64,000 nt of DNA from Spirodela intermedia (lineage: Eukaryota; Streptophyta; Magnoliopsida; Alismatales; Araceae), in contig LR746271.1 in NCBI GenBank assembly GCA_902729315.2, positions 3,494,001-3,558,000 on the forward strand, given 5' to 3'. A program made the position numbers and the translations under genes. The notes beneath the pieces are model-generated. The model was not told where the DNA came from, did no database searches, and saw only the letters and a program-made list of their open reading frames with translations. This document shows, piece by piece, positions 12,301 through 26,378 of the stretch (position 1 is the stretch's first letter; each line of letters opens with the position of its first letter).

Positions 12301-15300
12301 CACTAAGCAGGCATGCACTTAAGATCGTTTTTATAGAGCAAAACACCATGATATCTCACTTCCAATAACAACTTCCGAAATTGATGAGTCCAAAGAAGAA
12401 AACTTTTGAGAGATTCAAAGGCTATCAGTGAGAAAGGAAGCCCCAAATACTAAAATGATTTGCAATGTACCCTTTGATCGCGAAAGCTAAAGTGATATCA
12501 CTTCCAAGAAAGTTTTGGGCCTGTTTTCGTTTCCTATATTTATTATATAGGTAGAGGGGACGGGTTCCATTGATTTCATTCTGGCGGACTGGGACGGAGG
12601 GATACCCATGTTAATTGAAAAACGAGTTACACGATCTAATCTACTGAAGAGCCTGAGGGACATGGAGGGCGGCTTCAAAAGGCATTGGCGAGGTTGGAGA
12701 CATGTCTGCAAACCCATTGATCAAGGAAGGGGGACTTGGTTTCTTTTCGGAGCATGCAATTATCGATGAGCGTGAAGATGTTGTGGAATGCTATGACTAA
12801 GCATTACCCCCCACCTCCCTGCCAAAAAAACCCAAAAAAAGGATACAAATAACATTTTATGTACATCAACAGCCCCTGTGTTGTCCAGTTGAATTTTGTC
12901 ACTTATTTCATTGAAGCAGGTGTAGCTGCTGCATACCATGGGATGAACCAAGTTTCTACAAGCGCCACTTACATGCGATTTCATGTTTCTGCTCTCATAA
13001 TTGAATGGCTTTTAACCACCACCACAGTGCTGGGAACAAATGTTCAGCTACTTTACACAAACTTAAAAAAGCCTCATGGTGGAGGCCGCAGAATGCCAGT
13101 CTAGGGTGATCACACATGATATGTGGTCATTGCCCATAGATACAAATTAAAAAATGGGGCAAAAAGAAGAATGAGCAATAATCAACCATTTCGATCTGCA
13201 ACTGTCGAAATATGGACTTCTAATGGCAATAGCTTCTTTTCAAGTAATAGAAGGGGCTAGGGTTGATTCCTAGACGAATCAAGACATGATTAATCCTAAC
13301 CCCTTAACCTAGAAGGAATTCTGTCATTCATTTTGAGGTTAACAATGAGATCCCATCATAAAGTACGTCGGGAAGAGAATGGTCAATTTCTAATTATCTA
13401 AGATCATCTTAAACACATTCATTTTCAGAAGATAAAGCAGGACTTGGCAGACACAAATGTGCAAAAGAGATCAAAATTGGTCATCGATATCAAATAAAAG
13501 GCAAATGACCCTACATAAATATACGCCAAAATTGAGGGAATAAAGGTGTGACAAGATTAGACCACATTGTTTCGAAGGCATCATTACACCAAAGGGTTAG
13601 AAAAAAAAAACAACCAACCAGAAAAAAAATGGCGCACCTCACTGTCAGCAAGCAATTTCTCTAACGCAATGGGAAGGTAAGGAAATACAGAAGGACCTAA
13701 CACTTCAATCATTCGATGAAGAAAGGAAGTGATCTGCAAAATTAGAATGTAGTTAGCTAAAAACAATCACAAAAACCAACACCTAAAGAGATAATCCAGA
13801 ATGTTCATCTTACCTTATTCCGTAGAGGTTCAACGTTCGGAAAGACTACAAAAATCTGCAGAAGAACATCTAATGTCTGCAAGCCACAGTAAAAAATTCA
13901 GAAGGAAGAATACAGAATTCTAAAATCTGGCACTAACAATGATAAAATGACCATTTGAGGATTTCTGTTTAGCATTTGGTTATTATGATCTCAGACTATC
14001 AGTAACTAGGATTGTGAAACCACTCAGTCCACATGTTGGACAATTTTCTATAATACTCGATTAAAAACATCTGCACTATTTAACGGTGTCAGGGTTTTCA
14101 TCAAGTGCCATTCCTTTCCTCTGGTAAGAATCTCAGATTGGATGAGTCAAAGAAGTTGTAAACATGAACAGAAGGTTCAATCTCCTGCTAAAGGCTTGTT
14201 CCAAAATGCACAGATGAAGTAAACAAGAAGCATCTGAATGCTTCTATCACTATATGCGTAACCCTTGAGTAAAACTAGTGCAGCGCGGAGCCGCATCATC
14301 AATCTGTTTTCATCCGGGAAGCAACAGACTTGACAGTAGCATCACAAATTTTTTAAAAGAAAATATTTCCCCTGTATAACTCGTGCGGAGAATCAGACTT
14401 CGAAAAAATACAGCAAACCACACATACCTGCTTGAACATAGCACCGATTGCAGGACGACTAGCTGTTGCAAGCCGCTCGCTAAAGCCCTACATAATGAAG
14501 ATGACTAATGAGTAAACAATCCGTTTACATTAAGAAAAAAACAATACCATAGTGGCTCTGGCCCCACTAGATACTACACAGAAAATATGTCACACAAAAA
14601 ACACCACCTAAGCTGGGATCAATGACTCTCCAACACATTAAATACTTCAAGTGATTTCGATGACAAAGACAGAACTGCCATAACTAACTAAACATCGGCA
14701 TACTCATACAGCTAACAGTAAGTTCAAGTCAGATAGCCCACAGAGGCTGATCGCAGTATTCTCGTTTGAATACTTTTTCTACGATAGACAGATCACTAAT
14801 TCTAAGAAGAAGATTTCGTTCATATTCAAAAAATATTTCCCAGAAAATCATCAATAGATCAAGCAGGGAGTTCCTACAAAAGAACCAAATAATTTGGAAA
14901 CCTTGCTGAGAGCATTGATTGCCATGATCACTTGCTGGATGCAGGCAACCTTTGCAAACGCATCTTCTTGTGCAAGTGTACCAGCGTCAACCAGCAATGA
15001 CTTAGCCTGCAGTTAAGCAACATAAATCGTTTTAAGATGCAGAGGAATTTTTAAGTGTCTACTTAGATGGAATGAACACTGTTGTATAATGCAATTGTCA
15101 AACCCACAAATAGTCTATCCAAAAAATTAACCTGTTGGCAGAGAGGTATCAGTAATGCAGACAGATACTCGGATTGTTTTTCTGGTGAAATGTCCTCCAT
15201 GCCAATCAATAAACCAATCGCCTAAAAAGTTGACAAAAAAAGTGAACGGAGAATCAGAAAAAGTGGGCATAAAAGGATAGTCTACTCTCGTAGAATACAT

Positions 15301-17269
15301 AACGTCCATCACATTAAGAAAGCAAAGAGTTCGTTACCTCGAACATGTGACTACCGTCTTCAGACCCAGAAGACTTTAGACCCTTTGATGACCAATCTAA
15401 ACTGGTAAATTTGACCACAACATCCTGCAAGCTCTGAAAACCCACGAAGTGCATGAGGAATTAGTCGAATGCAGGCAAAGAAAGAAAATGGGAATGAAGA
15501 AATAAAAGGAAAGATTTGAATAATTTATTCACCTGCAGGATTTTTTCAATGAAAGGAACAAGACTGGACTTTAGTAATTTTACAGTCCTCATAAATAGAT
15601 AGCTCGCACGACGGCTCACATTCACATTTGGATGATGTATTCCCCTTTCATCCAGAAAGGCCATCAAGGCCAGCGGTATATACTGAGTGTTTTCTTGTAC
15701 AAATTTCATGTACCTTGTGACGGTCTCTAAGTATACAAGCGCCACGATCCGCTGAGAATGGCTAGGAAACCGTGCTGAAAGCAGCATTGGGATCATTTCC
15801 TTTAAAATACCAACACCTGTCCTCATCCCTTGACCACTTATTGCCTCTCCCAAGCGGTAGAACAATGAAAGGGCAACTTCAGCCTCTTCAACATTCATCA
15901 CTGAAGAGGCAAGAGCATTAGCCAACAGATTTCTAATAAACAGCTGGGTAACATCAGGAGCCACCCTGCAGATGCTGCGTAGCAATGCAAAGAACTCTTT
16001 CCGGTGTTCTGCCATCTGTTCCTCCTCTTCCTTTCCAATCTTATCAGGTAACTCGAGATTATTTCTATACATGGAATCATAACAAATTTCTCCCCGCAAC
16101 ACTTCTAATATCTGACCCAAATATACAACCTGCTTCTGTGAAGGTGACTTCATTGTAGACACATAGTCTGATAGAAACTGGACAGCATTGAATGTTGAGT
16201 CCGCTTCACAGTTCTGGATCACAAACAACACTGATGGAAGTGCTTCTTCTAACAATTCTATTGCAGCCCCATCCACACTCCCGGGGCTCAACTGCTTAGA
16301 GCAGTCAAGAGCCTCGGCAGCATAACCAGTGACTAAAGCAGCCAACTTTGAAACAAGCTCAGGTTCACCATCTTCGGCAACCAATCCAAAAACGCGCTTA
16401 ATTTGGAGACTTTGTAACATCCCCAGTTTCTGCTTTGGTTCCATCCGTTTGGAAACGACGGCAAGCAAGCAGCCAGCTGCAGCGGCCCTCAACTGCTCAG
16501 GCAGGCCCTCAGTGAGCACAAGATCAAAAAAGAGGGGAACAAAGGCATCGTTCGCAACCAGCCCAATGTCAATCCATGTAATGTACCTCCTCATCGTGTC
16601 CAGGACCATGGTTGCAAGAGCAGGATTGGAGCTACGATAGAGGGCAACAATGTCGTACCAGGCCCGCACAAACTGGGGAATGCACTGCATTCTCATCGCA
16701 TCCTTTATCCTTCCTGCCATGGAGATCTCCTCATTCGACCTGGGATACTCCATGCTGATTAGATCGTCGTCCAACAAGTTCAGGATTCGGGAGAACATGT
16801 CAATGACAATTGCGCCTTTGCCAAGGTGGGGCAGTAGGTCAAGGAAGACTGTGGACCAGGCGGCAGGGTACTCCAGGCACACAAGGGCGACAAAAGCCTG
16901 GGCAAACTTGTTCTTAATGAAGGCGGGGCTGCAAGAAACCCGAGCGGCGGCCGCAGCGGCCGCAACGGCCGCCTCGCCGCCGCTGCCCCCACCGGAGCAG
17001 GCGACAGAGAGGAGGAAGTCCCGTAGGAAGCCCCGTTCAGCCGGGTCCATAGAAGAGTACCGGAGGCGAAGCGAGTCGTGGATGGTCTGGAGGCACCAAA
17101 ACTGGACGGGAACCAAATCGGAGCGAGAGAGGCGTTCGACGCAGAGGCGACAAATCGCCGGTGAGTCCTTCATCTGCCGACAGTAGTCGATGGCCTGCGA
17201 CCTCAGCACGGGGTCCACCCCGCCGCCGGGCTCATAACTGAGCAGGATCGCCTTCTCCAAGTCGTCCAT
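9346..17269 (-). CDS. PSD: Exportin-t (tRNA export receptor), PAUSED orthologue
   Basis: Thirteen exons, read right to left: 17269-15533, 15433-15338, 15221-15132, 15006-14902, 14487-14428, 13876-13814, 13733-13638, 11839-11675, 10766-10593, 10500-10435, 10329-10231, 9834-9700 and 9435-9346. They encode 991 residues, close to the ~990 of Arabidopsis PAUSED. Exportin-t is an importin-beta-superfamily HEAT-repeat protein that, with Ran-GTP, carries mature tRNAs out of the nucleus. The N-terminus (MDDLEKAILLSYEP) and the C-terminal GLKSFYQSLIHNLR segment match the plant family. Exon 1 alone holds 579 codons and is GC-rich at its start with an Ala run around residues 110-120; later exons are short and AT-rich. 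Every exon length is a multiple of three, so all introns are phase 0. Exon 10 has two in-frame donors 18 bases apart; I used the distal one because its length fits the family. The gene appears intact. Confidence 0.95.
10069..10121. repeat. Small inverted repeat in exportin-t intron 11
   Basis: Perfect 13-base arms (10069-10081 and 10109-10121) with a 27-base loop lie inside an intron, in AT-rich sequence. It is probably unimportant. Confidence 0.6.
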
Positions 17270-17642
17270 GCCGCGTGCTGCCCTCACCTATCAAAAAACC
17301 CAGAGGATAGAAAGCCAGAGCCCCTCCCCCGGCCCCAACCCTAAAACCCTAGAAGGCGGCGGAGGGTTTTCATCCCCACAGCACTGGATTGCTCAGCTGA
17401 TTTTCTTCCTCTCCTCCGTCCCCCACCCCCCACCCCTCCCTTTCCGTCTACTGAACTGCGGGGACGACGTCGAAGAGATGATCGAATCTGCTTGAACCTT
17501 CGCGATTGCAGGAGATTTTTTTCCCCCTTCGAGCGATCGACGGAAGCGAGAATTTCTCCGATTTATTTCTCGATTTTTTTCCTGTCCCTCCTCGGTGGCG
17601 ACAGGCAGCAGACGGCAGTAGACGGCCCTTCTCTGTGCAGAC

Positions 17643-17652
17643 CTATTTATAC
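17643..17652 (-). promoter_or_regulatory. TATA box of exportin-t gene
   Basis: On the minus strand this reads GTATAAATAG, a strong TATA consensus. It lies about 375 bases before the start codon, implying a leader of roughly 340 bases if unspliced. Confidence 0.55.
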
Positions 17653-17699
17653 TCCCTTCTCACCGCGGCCTGTGAGAAACTTTTAAATCGGTTCCGCTA

Positions 17700-17928
17700 A
17701 TATCGTGGGCTCGGAGTCTCCACGGGCTGGACTTGGGCTTCAATTTTTTCGGCCTAACATCGTATCGGGCCAGGGCCTGGGCTTTCTTTGGGCCCATTTA
17801 TTCTCCTCCTACGTACTCTTCCTCTCTCTCTCTCTCTCTCTCTCGCTCGCTCTCTTTCTAGACAACAAGCAATACCCAGGCTATTAGACCCAGGCCATCC
17901 CCAGGCTATTTGATATATATATATATAT

Positions 17929-17966
<38 letters not shown>

Positions 17967-18765
17967 GGGCCTGGCCCAAGTATGAAAGGCCCAGGCCCAG
18001 TTGTTGTCACCAGAAGTATTCGTCTTCATTAATTACAAGTAGAAATGTAATATTCATATATAATATACCATGATATTTACGTAGATTTCAGGCACGCGTT
18101 GTAGAGGCGGAGCTGGTGTGGCGGTGGAACACGTGTGCATGTGCGTTCACACGCGGAACGCGTGAGACGACCTCTCCATGCCGGCTTTGAGACAACCATA
18201 GTCGGCGGTTGGCCGTTCCGTTAGCCGCCCCGCACCGTTCACACGTGGACCACGGCTATCCCCTTTTGCAATTAGCCTATTCCACTTTTCTATAATTTTC
18301 ATTCCCTCCTTGAAAAGTATTAATTGTATACTCATTCCTACCATGCTGCAGTGAGGAAGCTGAAGTAAGAAATTTCTTCTCGCATAAGGCCTTAGTCCTA
18401 ATATAAAACTAATTAGGTTTTATACGGCAAAGCATTGTTGCTTTTTCCATTTCTTCTACTTCCACTTTCCCGCACTTGTTTATAGTCCTTTAAATATTAA
18501 AATTAGGCAATTACCCATTACAGAAGCCCAGAATGCAAGGTTTTAGGAGTACATAGTTAATATAAGTTAAAACTAGAGTTTATGAGAAACTAACTTGGCT
18601 TTTTACGTCGGCGTTGGCGACCGTCCAGCGTCATAAAAATACATCCGCCGGCCAACAGGCCAAAAGCGTACTCTGGTGGAGGGCGGTGAGAGAGAGAGAG
18701 AGAGGCAAAGATCTCTCTCCTCCTCTCCACGTCTCTCTCCTCCGACTTCCTCGCTTCCTCTCCTC
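17700..18765. other. Divergent intergenic region with GA/CT tracts
   Basis: This lies between the exportin-t promoter (-) and the FAP2-like promoter (+). CT tracts at about 17820-17858 and a TA/GA tract at about 17911-17964 are in opposite polarity, so they can pair as a foldback. I see no gene. Confidence 0.55.
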
Positions 18766-18770
18766 CGCCT

Positions 18771-18778
18771 GTATAAGT
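18771..18778 (+). promoter_or_regulatory. TATA-like box of FAP2-like gene
   Basis: GTATAAGT lies upstream of a putative noncoding first exon (about 18800-18921) that ends at a GTGATC donor. The intron would run to the CAG at 21505, with coding starting at 21555 in the second exon. The exon is inferred from splice-site context only. Confidence 0.4.
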
Positions 18779-20448
18779 CGTCGCGTTCCAACAGTGTACG
18801 TGTTTAGGCAACGGGGGAATATCCTGAACCTTCGATTCTCTCTCCGTCGCACCCAGGAAAGGAGTACGAGCCCTAATTTGCGTCGCCGGGGGTTCTGCAC
18901 TCTTCGATCTTTCGTCGGGAGGTGATCTTCGTTCCAGCTTGATGTTTATTTTTCAACTAGAGCGCTATGGATTGCGACGGAATGTTGATTTTCTGTCGTT
19001 TGGCTTGTGGTCCGTCCTAGTTGGTGTGGTGTTGGCTATTGTTCCATGACATAGATGTCTGTTGAATGGACGCACCTTCATGCGTTTTGAATGTGGAGGG
19101 CTTTCTTTCTTCCGCCACTTGACGCGGTGATGGGGTATTTTTATTGAATGTGATTTTCTTTGGGTTGTCTTGGTGTATACGACTGATGAATTCTACTTTT
19201 TAGGATAATGCGAAAAGAAAAAGATTTCATTTTGAAATGAATTTTGTGTTTTTAGACGGAATTTTTCTGGGAACTTTGCGCAAGATACTGCTTTCAGAAT
19301 GTGGATGGAGAATGCTATCATTCTGGGAGCTATATGCCTGATGATGTATAGTTTGGAAGATGTTAAATATTTTTTTGGATTTATTATTTTGAGACATCTT
19401 AAAGTCGTATTCTGTTATTGGAAGTGGCGCCAGTCATTTATGGTTCTTACTCAATTCTGAGGTGTGGCCTTTACATAGCTTATGCCATTTCCGCAACATT
19501 GAAAAAAACCATTATCACCCAACCATCTGATGCCTACTGAGCTGGGATGGGATCGTGAGAGTCAAACATTCTGATCAGATTGGTTTATCCAGTAGGATTA
19601 ATCATTCTAGCTTGAGAGAAGAAATTTGTATATCCGAGTTACCAAAAATAGGCAAATTGTTCTGTACGAAATTTGAAATATGTGTGCTATTTTGGCCAAT
19701 GATAGCCAAAAAGTGTGCAGATATATTGTGAGTGAAACGAGATCACTCACTAGTAGGTAGATGTAACTTGTCAGTAGATATGGATCTTTGTCGCTGGATT
19801 GCCTTCTTTTAGCTTCATATAGGAAAAAGCATTTCACTCATTTGTTTTTCATTGAAGAGCAAGCAAGTTTGCATTACTATTCTGATTTCACAATAAACTT
19901 GGACATAATGCTCATTCTATTTTTACTCTTAACTTCATACCAGGTCTTACTTTCTTACTTTCTTACTTTCTAACTGGTTTTTCATTATGGCTCTCTCGTT
20001 ACTTGGGAGAGGGACCACGAACTTAGGTTGATGATTGTCTCGTTATAGTGTCCTAAAGGTGTAACTGCCATCAGCGTGACAAGGGATGCATATCGTGGTC
20101 TAGGTGCTTCCCATACTAAATGAAGTTTGATTCCTGACGATTTAAATCCATTTTTCTTTATCCAAAAAAATTGAAAACTGATGACTTCAAGAAGTAATAG
20201 TGTTAAAATATCAAGCTACTAAACTCATCATATTTTATTCCACATGCCACATCTGTTTATTTATTGCATTATTCGATCATATTCAGGAGAAACATAATTA
20301 TACTTAAAATGTGGGGAAATATGAGATTAATGAGGAATCTAAGATTCTCGGTATCTCTGGGCATCATTTTCGCCGATTGACATGAATATTTACGCTTATC
20401 TTTGCCCTTATGTCTCATGGATCAAATTGATCTTGCTATGGGAATACC

Positions 20449-20510
20449 ATTTAATTAGATACCATTTATTAGTTCTTAAAATAGAACTAATAAATGGTAT
20501 CTAATTAAAT
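20449..20510. repeat. Perfect 28-bp inverted repeat (hairpin)
   Basis: The arms at 20449-20476 and 20483-20510 are exact reverse complements around a 6-base loop. A further direct copy of the arm core (TACCATTTATTAGTTCTT) lies at 20539-20556. All sit within the long 5'UTR intron of the FAP2-like gene. It could be a MITE relic or a structured intron element. Confidence 0.9.
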
Positions 20511-21554
20511 AGAACTTATTGCCATCTCTCCTATTATATACCATTTATTAGTTCTTGGGTAGTTGTTGATTTATGGAAAATGTATCCTGATAGTATCTTT
20601 CTTGCCACAAATCACGCTGCTAAATGCTGATTAACATATTGAAATAGATTTTTTTAATAGCATTCACGTAAATAGCAATTTCAATAGTTGGGAAATATTT
20701 TACTTGTGGGTAAAAGATTGGATTGTTAAAGATATGTTGTCTGCCAACCGTTACTTGGCACCCTGCCTCTCAGTTCCCTTTCTGATTAATTAACTTCAGG
20801 CCCACTCTCCCTGACAACCTCAAGAAACTGATTGATATTGACTCTCGATTTTGAATTCAAGTTGCTGGATATGAAATTAAGCATTAGGCATTGTATTCCC
20901 TTTAAACTAAAACAGATTTGTGTTTTTACCTTCTTAGTCAGCCTGTGAAAATCATGCCTTGCACACTAACGAGTGTCACAGTCCCTATGCAAGAAGGCAT
21001 CATTCATCCACAAATAAGTGAAAGCTGCATTTCATATGTTCTAAATAATGGTGTTATTAGCCGTTTCTACTGTCAGATTTAATTACTTTAACGTCCAAGC
21101 TGATACAAATTCTTTGGATGGGCATAAGGATGATTTAAGTACTGCTGGCTGAAATTTCATCTTTTTAACTTTATATGAATTACGCCAAGACTTCCATGGA
21201 TCTGAACCCCATTCTTCCTTGTTTACATCATAACATGGAAGGGTCACGGTTATGATTGTTCAAGTGAAATATGATGGATACCATAAGTTCTGGTTGTCTA
21301 CATTTGCTTTTATTTTATTTCAGAGAGTTCATTAATTACCATATAATTTTATTGTTAATTCGTACTATTGTTGTCTATTATCATTTAAAGGGATCTCTCA
21401 TCTTTTATATCCTTTTCTGCCGTCAGAATCACATTTTAGTTAGACTAATGGACTTTTTTTCTTCCGATGTTTGTGTTCATTCTACATTTCTACTTCCATG
21501 AACAGGCTACCCCTGTAGGTTGGAAACTTCTACAGCTACAGTCGCAAACATACA

Positions 21555-24500
21555 ATGCGCAACAGTTGGTTTTTTCTTGGAAATCTGAACCATGATGGTG
21601 GACTCGTGGATATTTTCCCCATAGAGCCCTCCCATTTATCTCAAGGTTTTGGAGGGCACTTAGTGTCACAATTTGCTTCATTTATTGACGGGTCTACAAA
21701 CTGCCCCAATAGTCTTCATATTCCTGGAACCATAACACTTGGAGCCATCAAATGCGTCTCCAAGTTTGCTGGAACTTTTTTCCTTTGGTTATCGACTGGA
21801 TTTAACCACAATTCACATCAAAGATTGTCAGGCAATTCACACGGTTCGAGATCCAGACAATCTCACTCACCAGTTAAGCATGTTACATCCTGTGAACGAG
21901 ATCTTTTAGGATTGCAGTTTGGCTCTATATCACAGTCTTCAAATGGAGGGCCAGTGTTTTTTGCTAGTGTTGCAACTACTACTATAAGACGCTTGTGGAA
22001 GGATATTGAGCAACTACGATTCCATCCCATGCTATCAGCAGCAGTTGCCCTGGTGCCGCCATTTGATCACATGTATGTCTTCTCACTCTCAGCAGATTTT
22101 TATGTGCATACTGAAAACTATCATGACTAGGATTCTCTGTGGGCCAATTATATGAACTTTGAGATCCTGCATGGGAATGTAGTATGATGTCACATACTCA
22201 TCATCTGCTATGGCACCTTTTCCAACTCTGTGGTGTGGATAAGGGAATTGGTGAAAATTTAGAAGAATATTTTTTAGACAAAATGCATGTTGACCTGTGG
22301 AATTTGTTTATCAATCCTCATTAATTTCTTCTGGCTTGGTTTCTGTTGTTGACGCCCATTAGGTCATCTAAGATACTTGCTCTTCCACCTGAGATTCCAG
22401 CTGAACAATATCATGGAAGAACGGATCAAGCACCCTGTGGAAACAATTTTCAAGGATGTGGTAGTCTTTTCTTGCCTAACACAAACTTGATGAAGGATGC
22501 AATTGAGTCAAGGACTGGTATCAAATTTCCTACAATTTTGGACAACCACGTATTTGGGCAAGATGCCATGGAGGTGTTTCCAAGTTCCTCATGAACGACA
22601 TTTTCCTGTATTTATCTTCTTTCATGATATTTTCTAGTTAATACCAGGATGAAATGGCAGCCATATATTTGTTGTGGGCTAGAGTAGTACATTTTAGGCA
22701 CATAGCTGCAGATACGCAGTCAGAACCCCAGTATGATTGCTTGTTATATGATGCTATGCTTCCGGATGTTTACTTTGCTCTTTGTTGATTGTAGAAAATG
22801 TCAATAATAGGATCTTTATTATGATTTCAGGTTCTTGTTGGGACTGGCTATCGAACCATGCGGGTGATAAAAATAAAAACCTTGAACGTATATGCATTTG
22901 GTCTATGTCAGTAGTCTCTATCCTTCCCTTCACTTCACTCCTTCTCAGTGCATTTTTATGAACTCTTGAAATCATCCATCTACCTGGGATAATATCTCAA
23001 GTGGCGTTATTTATTTTCAAGGTCAATGTTTCTAATATGCCGACAAAAGAATTCCCAAAAATTGCTTGTGACTATATTGTCATCGTTATTTGTGTAACTG
23101 GATCTTATCCTTTTCCCTGTTTCAGATGTTCACCCTTATTCTGTTTGTGAGAGACTTGGCCCCAAGTATGCATCAATTCCAGTCAGTGAGCTGAAGAACA
23201 ATTTGGACTTTTACAATGATCTCCTAAGGTACATTGCACTTTACTTGAATATATTTGCCATATCACTGTATCTTTTTTTTTTTCTGTTCAATTTTTTTCT
23301 GGTTTATGGCTCATAATCACTATTGCATTTTAAATTTTTAAGGAGAGCTAGATTTTCATGGTTTTGGTACGATAAATTGTGAAGCATAAATTGTCCCTTT
23401 TAGGACCTAATTACATTTTTGCCGTTGCTTCAAACTTTCCTTGGTTTTTTAGCCTCTAACATGGTCAAGTATAATGCAGGGAGGATATTCGTATGACTGT
23501 TCGGCTCGTGGTTAATTGCAATGGGCTTAAGATTAATACAGTGAGGCAGTAAGCATCATGATATTATTTTGATTAAGATTGCTTTATAAACCATCTTTTT
23601 CTTACTGGCATCTCGATTGATCAAAGAACGAAGTTTCCTGTGCAATATTGGATATCATTGCTATATATTTAAAATATCATGTGTTGTCTGTGTTGTTCAT
23701 GAAAATAATTTTCGAAGCATAGTCACATCACGTTATCATATTGGTTTGAGACTGAGTTATAAATTACTCAGATTTCTTCCCTTTGTCGTATGACCTCCCT
23801 GATTTCACAAAATCATGTTTTTCCGGAGAATTACGGCTTGTATTTCTATTAGATTATCATTTACTTGCGTTATTGGTAAAATTCCGTCTACAATTGGAGG
23901 AATATACTCTACAATTCATTCATTCATTCATTCATTCATTTATTTACTTTGAGGAGCTTTATGTTAGTCTAATTATCACGAGGATAGGCCCGATTGCAAA
24001 GCTTTGCTTGAGTGTAACATGAGCTTTGTCTAACTATCTACTTCATTTCATTACAGAGCTTTTGAAAAATCCCTCCGAGCGCGATTGGAGAAGGTATTAT
24101 TCACTGCAGTCAAGTATATCGACTATCAACACTTTTGAGGGATCCTCTGGACCGCATTCCCACTGACATACATCCCTTTCTTCTCTTTTCCTCAACTAAG
24201 ATGAATCCTAGTACGGACTACCACTGCTTGAGTGTCTTCGGCTCCTACTTCAAGAGAGACATCCCATTACCCGTGGTAAACATCAGCACACAAGTTCCCC
24301 GCTCGCTCTGCAGCATTTGCTACCATATACAATATTTATTTAGCTTTGGATCTGTATTAATTCAGGGTACGACGATTGACTTCAGACGCACAGCAGACGG
24401 ACTTTTTGTGACAGAAAGTAAGCTCCGATTCAATGAATCTGCATGCTTTCATGGCTCACAACTTGAAATAATCTTTTGACCGAAATTTTTGTGTGCAGTC

Positions 24501-25154
24501 AGCGGTAAAACAATCGGTGCTGTACACAGCAGAGATCTGTGCAGTGAGTTCAGCTTCTCAATCTCTACTGGTTCTCTTCCTTCCCCACTTTACTTTAAAC
24601 AGACTGAAAGTATGGGCTCTTTCTCTTCTTTACTATTATCAACAGTACACTCATGGGATAATAATCCCCACTCCTCCCCCGGAGGATTTGATCTCTTCCT
24701 ATGCTGAGTGAGTTTTCCGTCGTCCCGATTATCTCGCAGAGAAATTGACTCTTACAATCTCCTAAGTGGCTTATATAAAATATACTGATCGATGAACTTC
24801 ATCTGGGACCAATTAATGGAACATAAGCTAATTATACCTCACCAAGGTCTGATTAGATCGAACTCTGCCTTGCACCTTCTTGACTGCGATATCTACCATC
24901 TTGGCTCTCTCCATTCCTGATTTCTTTTTAAGATCAATTAATTTGTGCTTCACTTGAGCCTGATTAGATCGAAGCCCGTCTTCTGCCTGCCTTCTCGACA
25001 ACTCGTTTGTATTCCAGGCATTTTCACTGATCATGGGGAGAGTTTTGGATCCACAGGGGCCTTCTTCGACATGTACGTTGGGGACCTCCCTGTCTCAGCG
25101 CAGGCCAAGGAGGAGCTCGCTGAGAACGTGGCTGGCCTCATCCGGAGATGCTGA
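21555..25154 (+). CDS. FAP2: FAP2-like plastid fatty-acid-binding protein (CHI fold)
   Basis: Ten coding exons: 21555-22072, 22363-22573, 22831-22906, 23126-23228, 23480-23548, 24057-24093, 24201-24275, 24366-24417, 24499-24543 and 25057-25154, giving 427 residues. The protein starts MRNSWFFLGNLNHDGG, and its C-terminal half is a chalcone-isomerase-like domain: VLVGTGYRTM, YAFGLYVHP, a central REDIRMTVRLVVN strand region, VGTTIDFRRT and the end FFDMYVGDLPVS. This is the layout of Arabidopsis FAP2, a plastid protein that binds fatty acids rather than isomerising chalcones. It has no flavonoid-type activity by family knowledge; binding in this species is inferred. A spliced leader is likely (acceptor at 21504-21505). 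The start is the first ATG of the conserved N-terminus. Donor at 22906/22907 (TAT|GTCAGT) was chosen because it restores the conserved GLYVHP reading. The gene looks intact. Confidence 0.9.
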
Positions 25155-25480
25155 CTGAGCTACGCCGTGTCAGTTGTACCATTTATATCTTTTTACCCCA
25201 TTAATTGGAGATTACTACAGGACACTCTGTAGGTCAGAACCTGTAGGTTGGTGATGATCAGATGGAGGAAGTGACGGGGCAGGGGAGAGCTTGTAGATAT
25301 ATGCAGGTGGGTAAGAGATTGGTGTGAATTGGTGCTCCCCCCCCCCCCCATTCCATTGATGTTGTTATTGTGCATTTGTAAATTCTTGTGGGTTCTATTC
25401 ATTTCTAGATATTATTTGCCGGTTCACTAATTCCCAGTTGTTGGGGGATAGAATAATTAATTATTATTTTTTGCTATAAT

Positions 25481-25485
<5 letters not shown>

Positions 25486-25548
<63 letters not shown>

Positions 25549-25550
25549 TC
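25486..25550 (+). repeat. (CT)n microsatellite
   Basis: Nearly perfect CT dinucleotide tract of about 65 bases in intergenic DNA downstream of the FAP2-like gene. Confidence 0.95.
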
Positions 25551-26378
25551 ATTCTTCCTCAACATGACATTCAAACCATAGGCTTGTTGCCTTAATATTC
25601 TGACGATAACCAATTATTGAAAAGTGTGAATATTAATTTTCCACTTACATAATTATGTTAAGATATTAGAAAAATATTCACAATTTTTTTCTCTAATTTA
25701 AAGAATGGATGGGTGTAGACTCAATACTCATAGTTTAAACCTCACAAATAGACTCTCAATAAGAAAAAATTTAGATATGAAATAGCTTCCTCATTGGGTC
25801 AAAGTGCATTAGAATAAGAATAATCACCTAAATTGAGGAAAATACCTATAAGGGCAAAATGGTAATCTCGCATTATAAAATACTATACATCTTTTACCCT
25901 TGAAAGTGCATGATTATGCTGAAAGTAATTAAATATAATTTATAGAATTTTATAGTTATTTTCCTACAGTATTTTCTACTTCATAATAATAATAAATGAG
26001 GTGACCCAAGATAAAACAATTAAGCGTGCAGCCATACCATACAAAATTGGAAAAATGAGAAAATCCTATATTATTGTTAAACTAGCCATTAGAGCATGCC
26101 CTAACTGTCAAAAGACCCTTTTTTACTACCAAAAATTAAGAAAATTAGTCACCATATTAGAGCGTCCTCCTTGATGTTGAAGTGAAGTAAAAAATCATTC
26201 AAGGATCAAAGTGAACAAAAGTATCTCAACTATTAAAATCTATTTTCTAGATATGATGGCTCTACATCCAAAGGCTAAAAAAAATAGATCACTATAGTTA
26301 CACGTTGAATCTATAAGGGTTGTAAGTTGTTATTATCTTGTTAAGGGTTGAATCTTTACATTACTCAATCTCTAGAGC

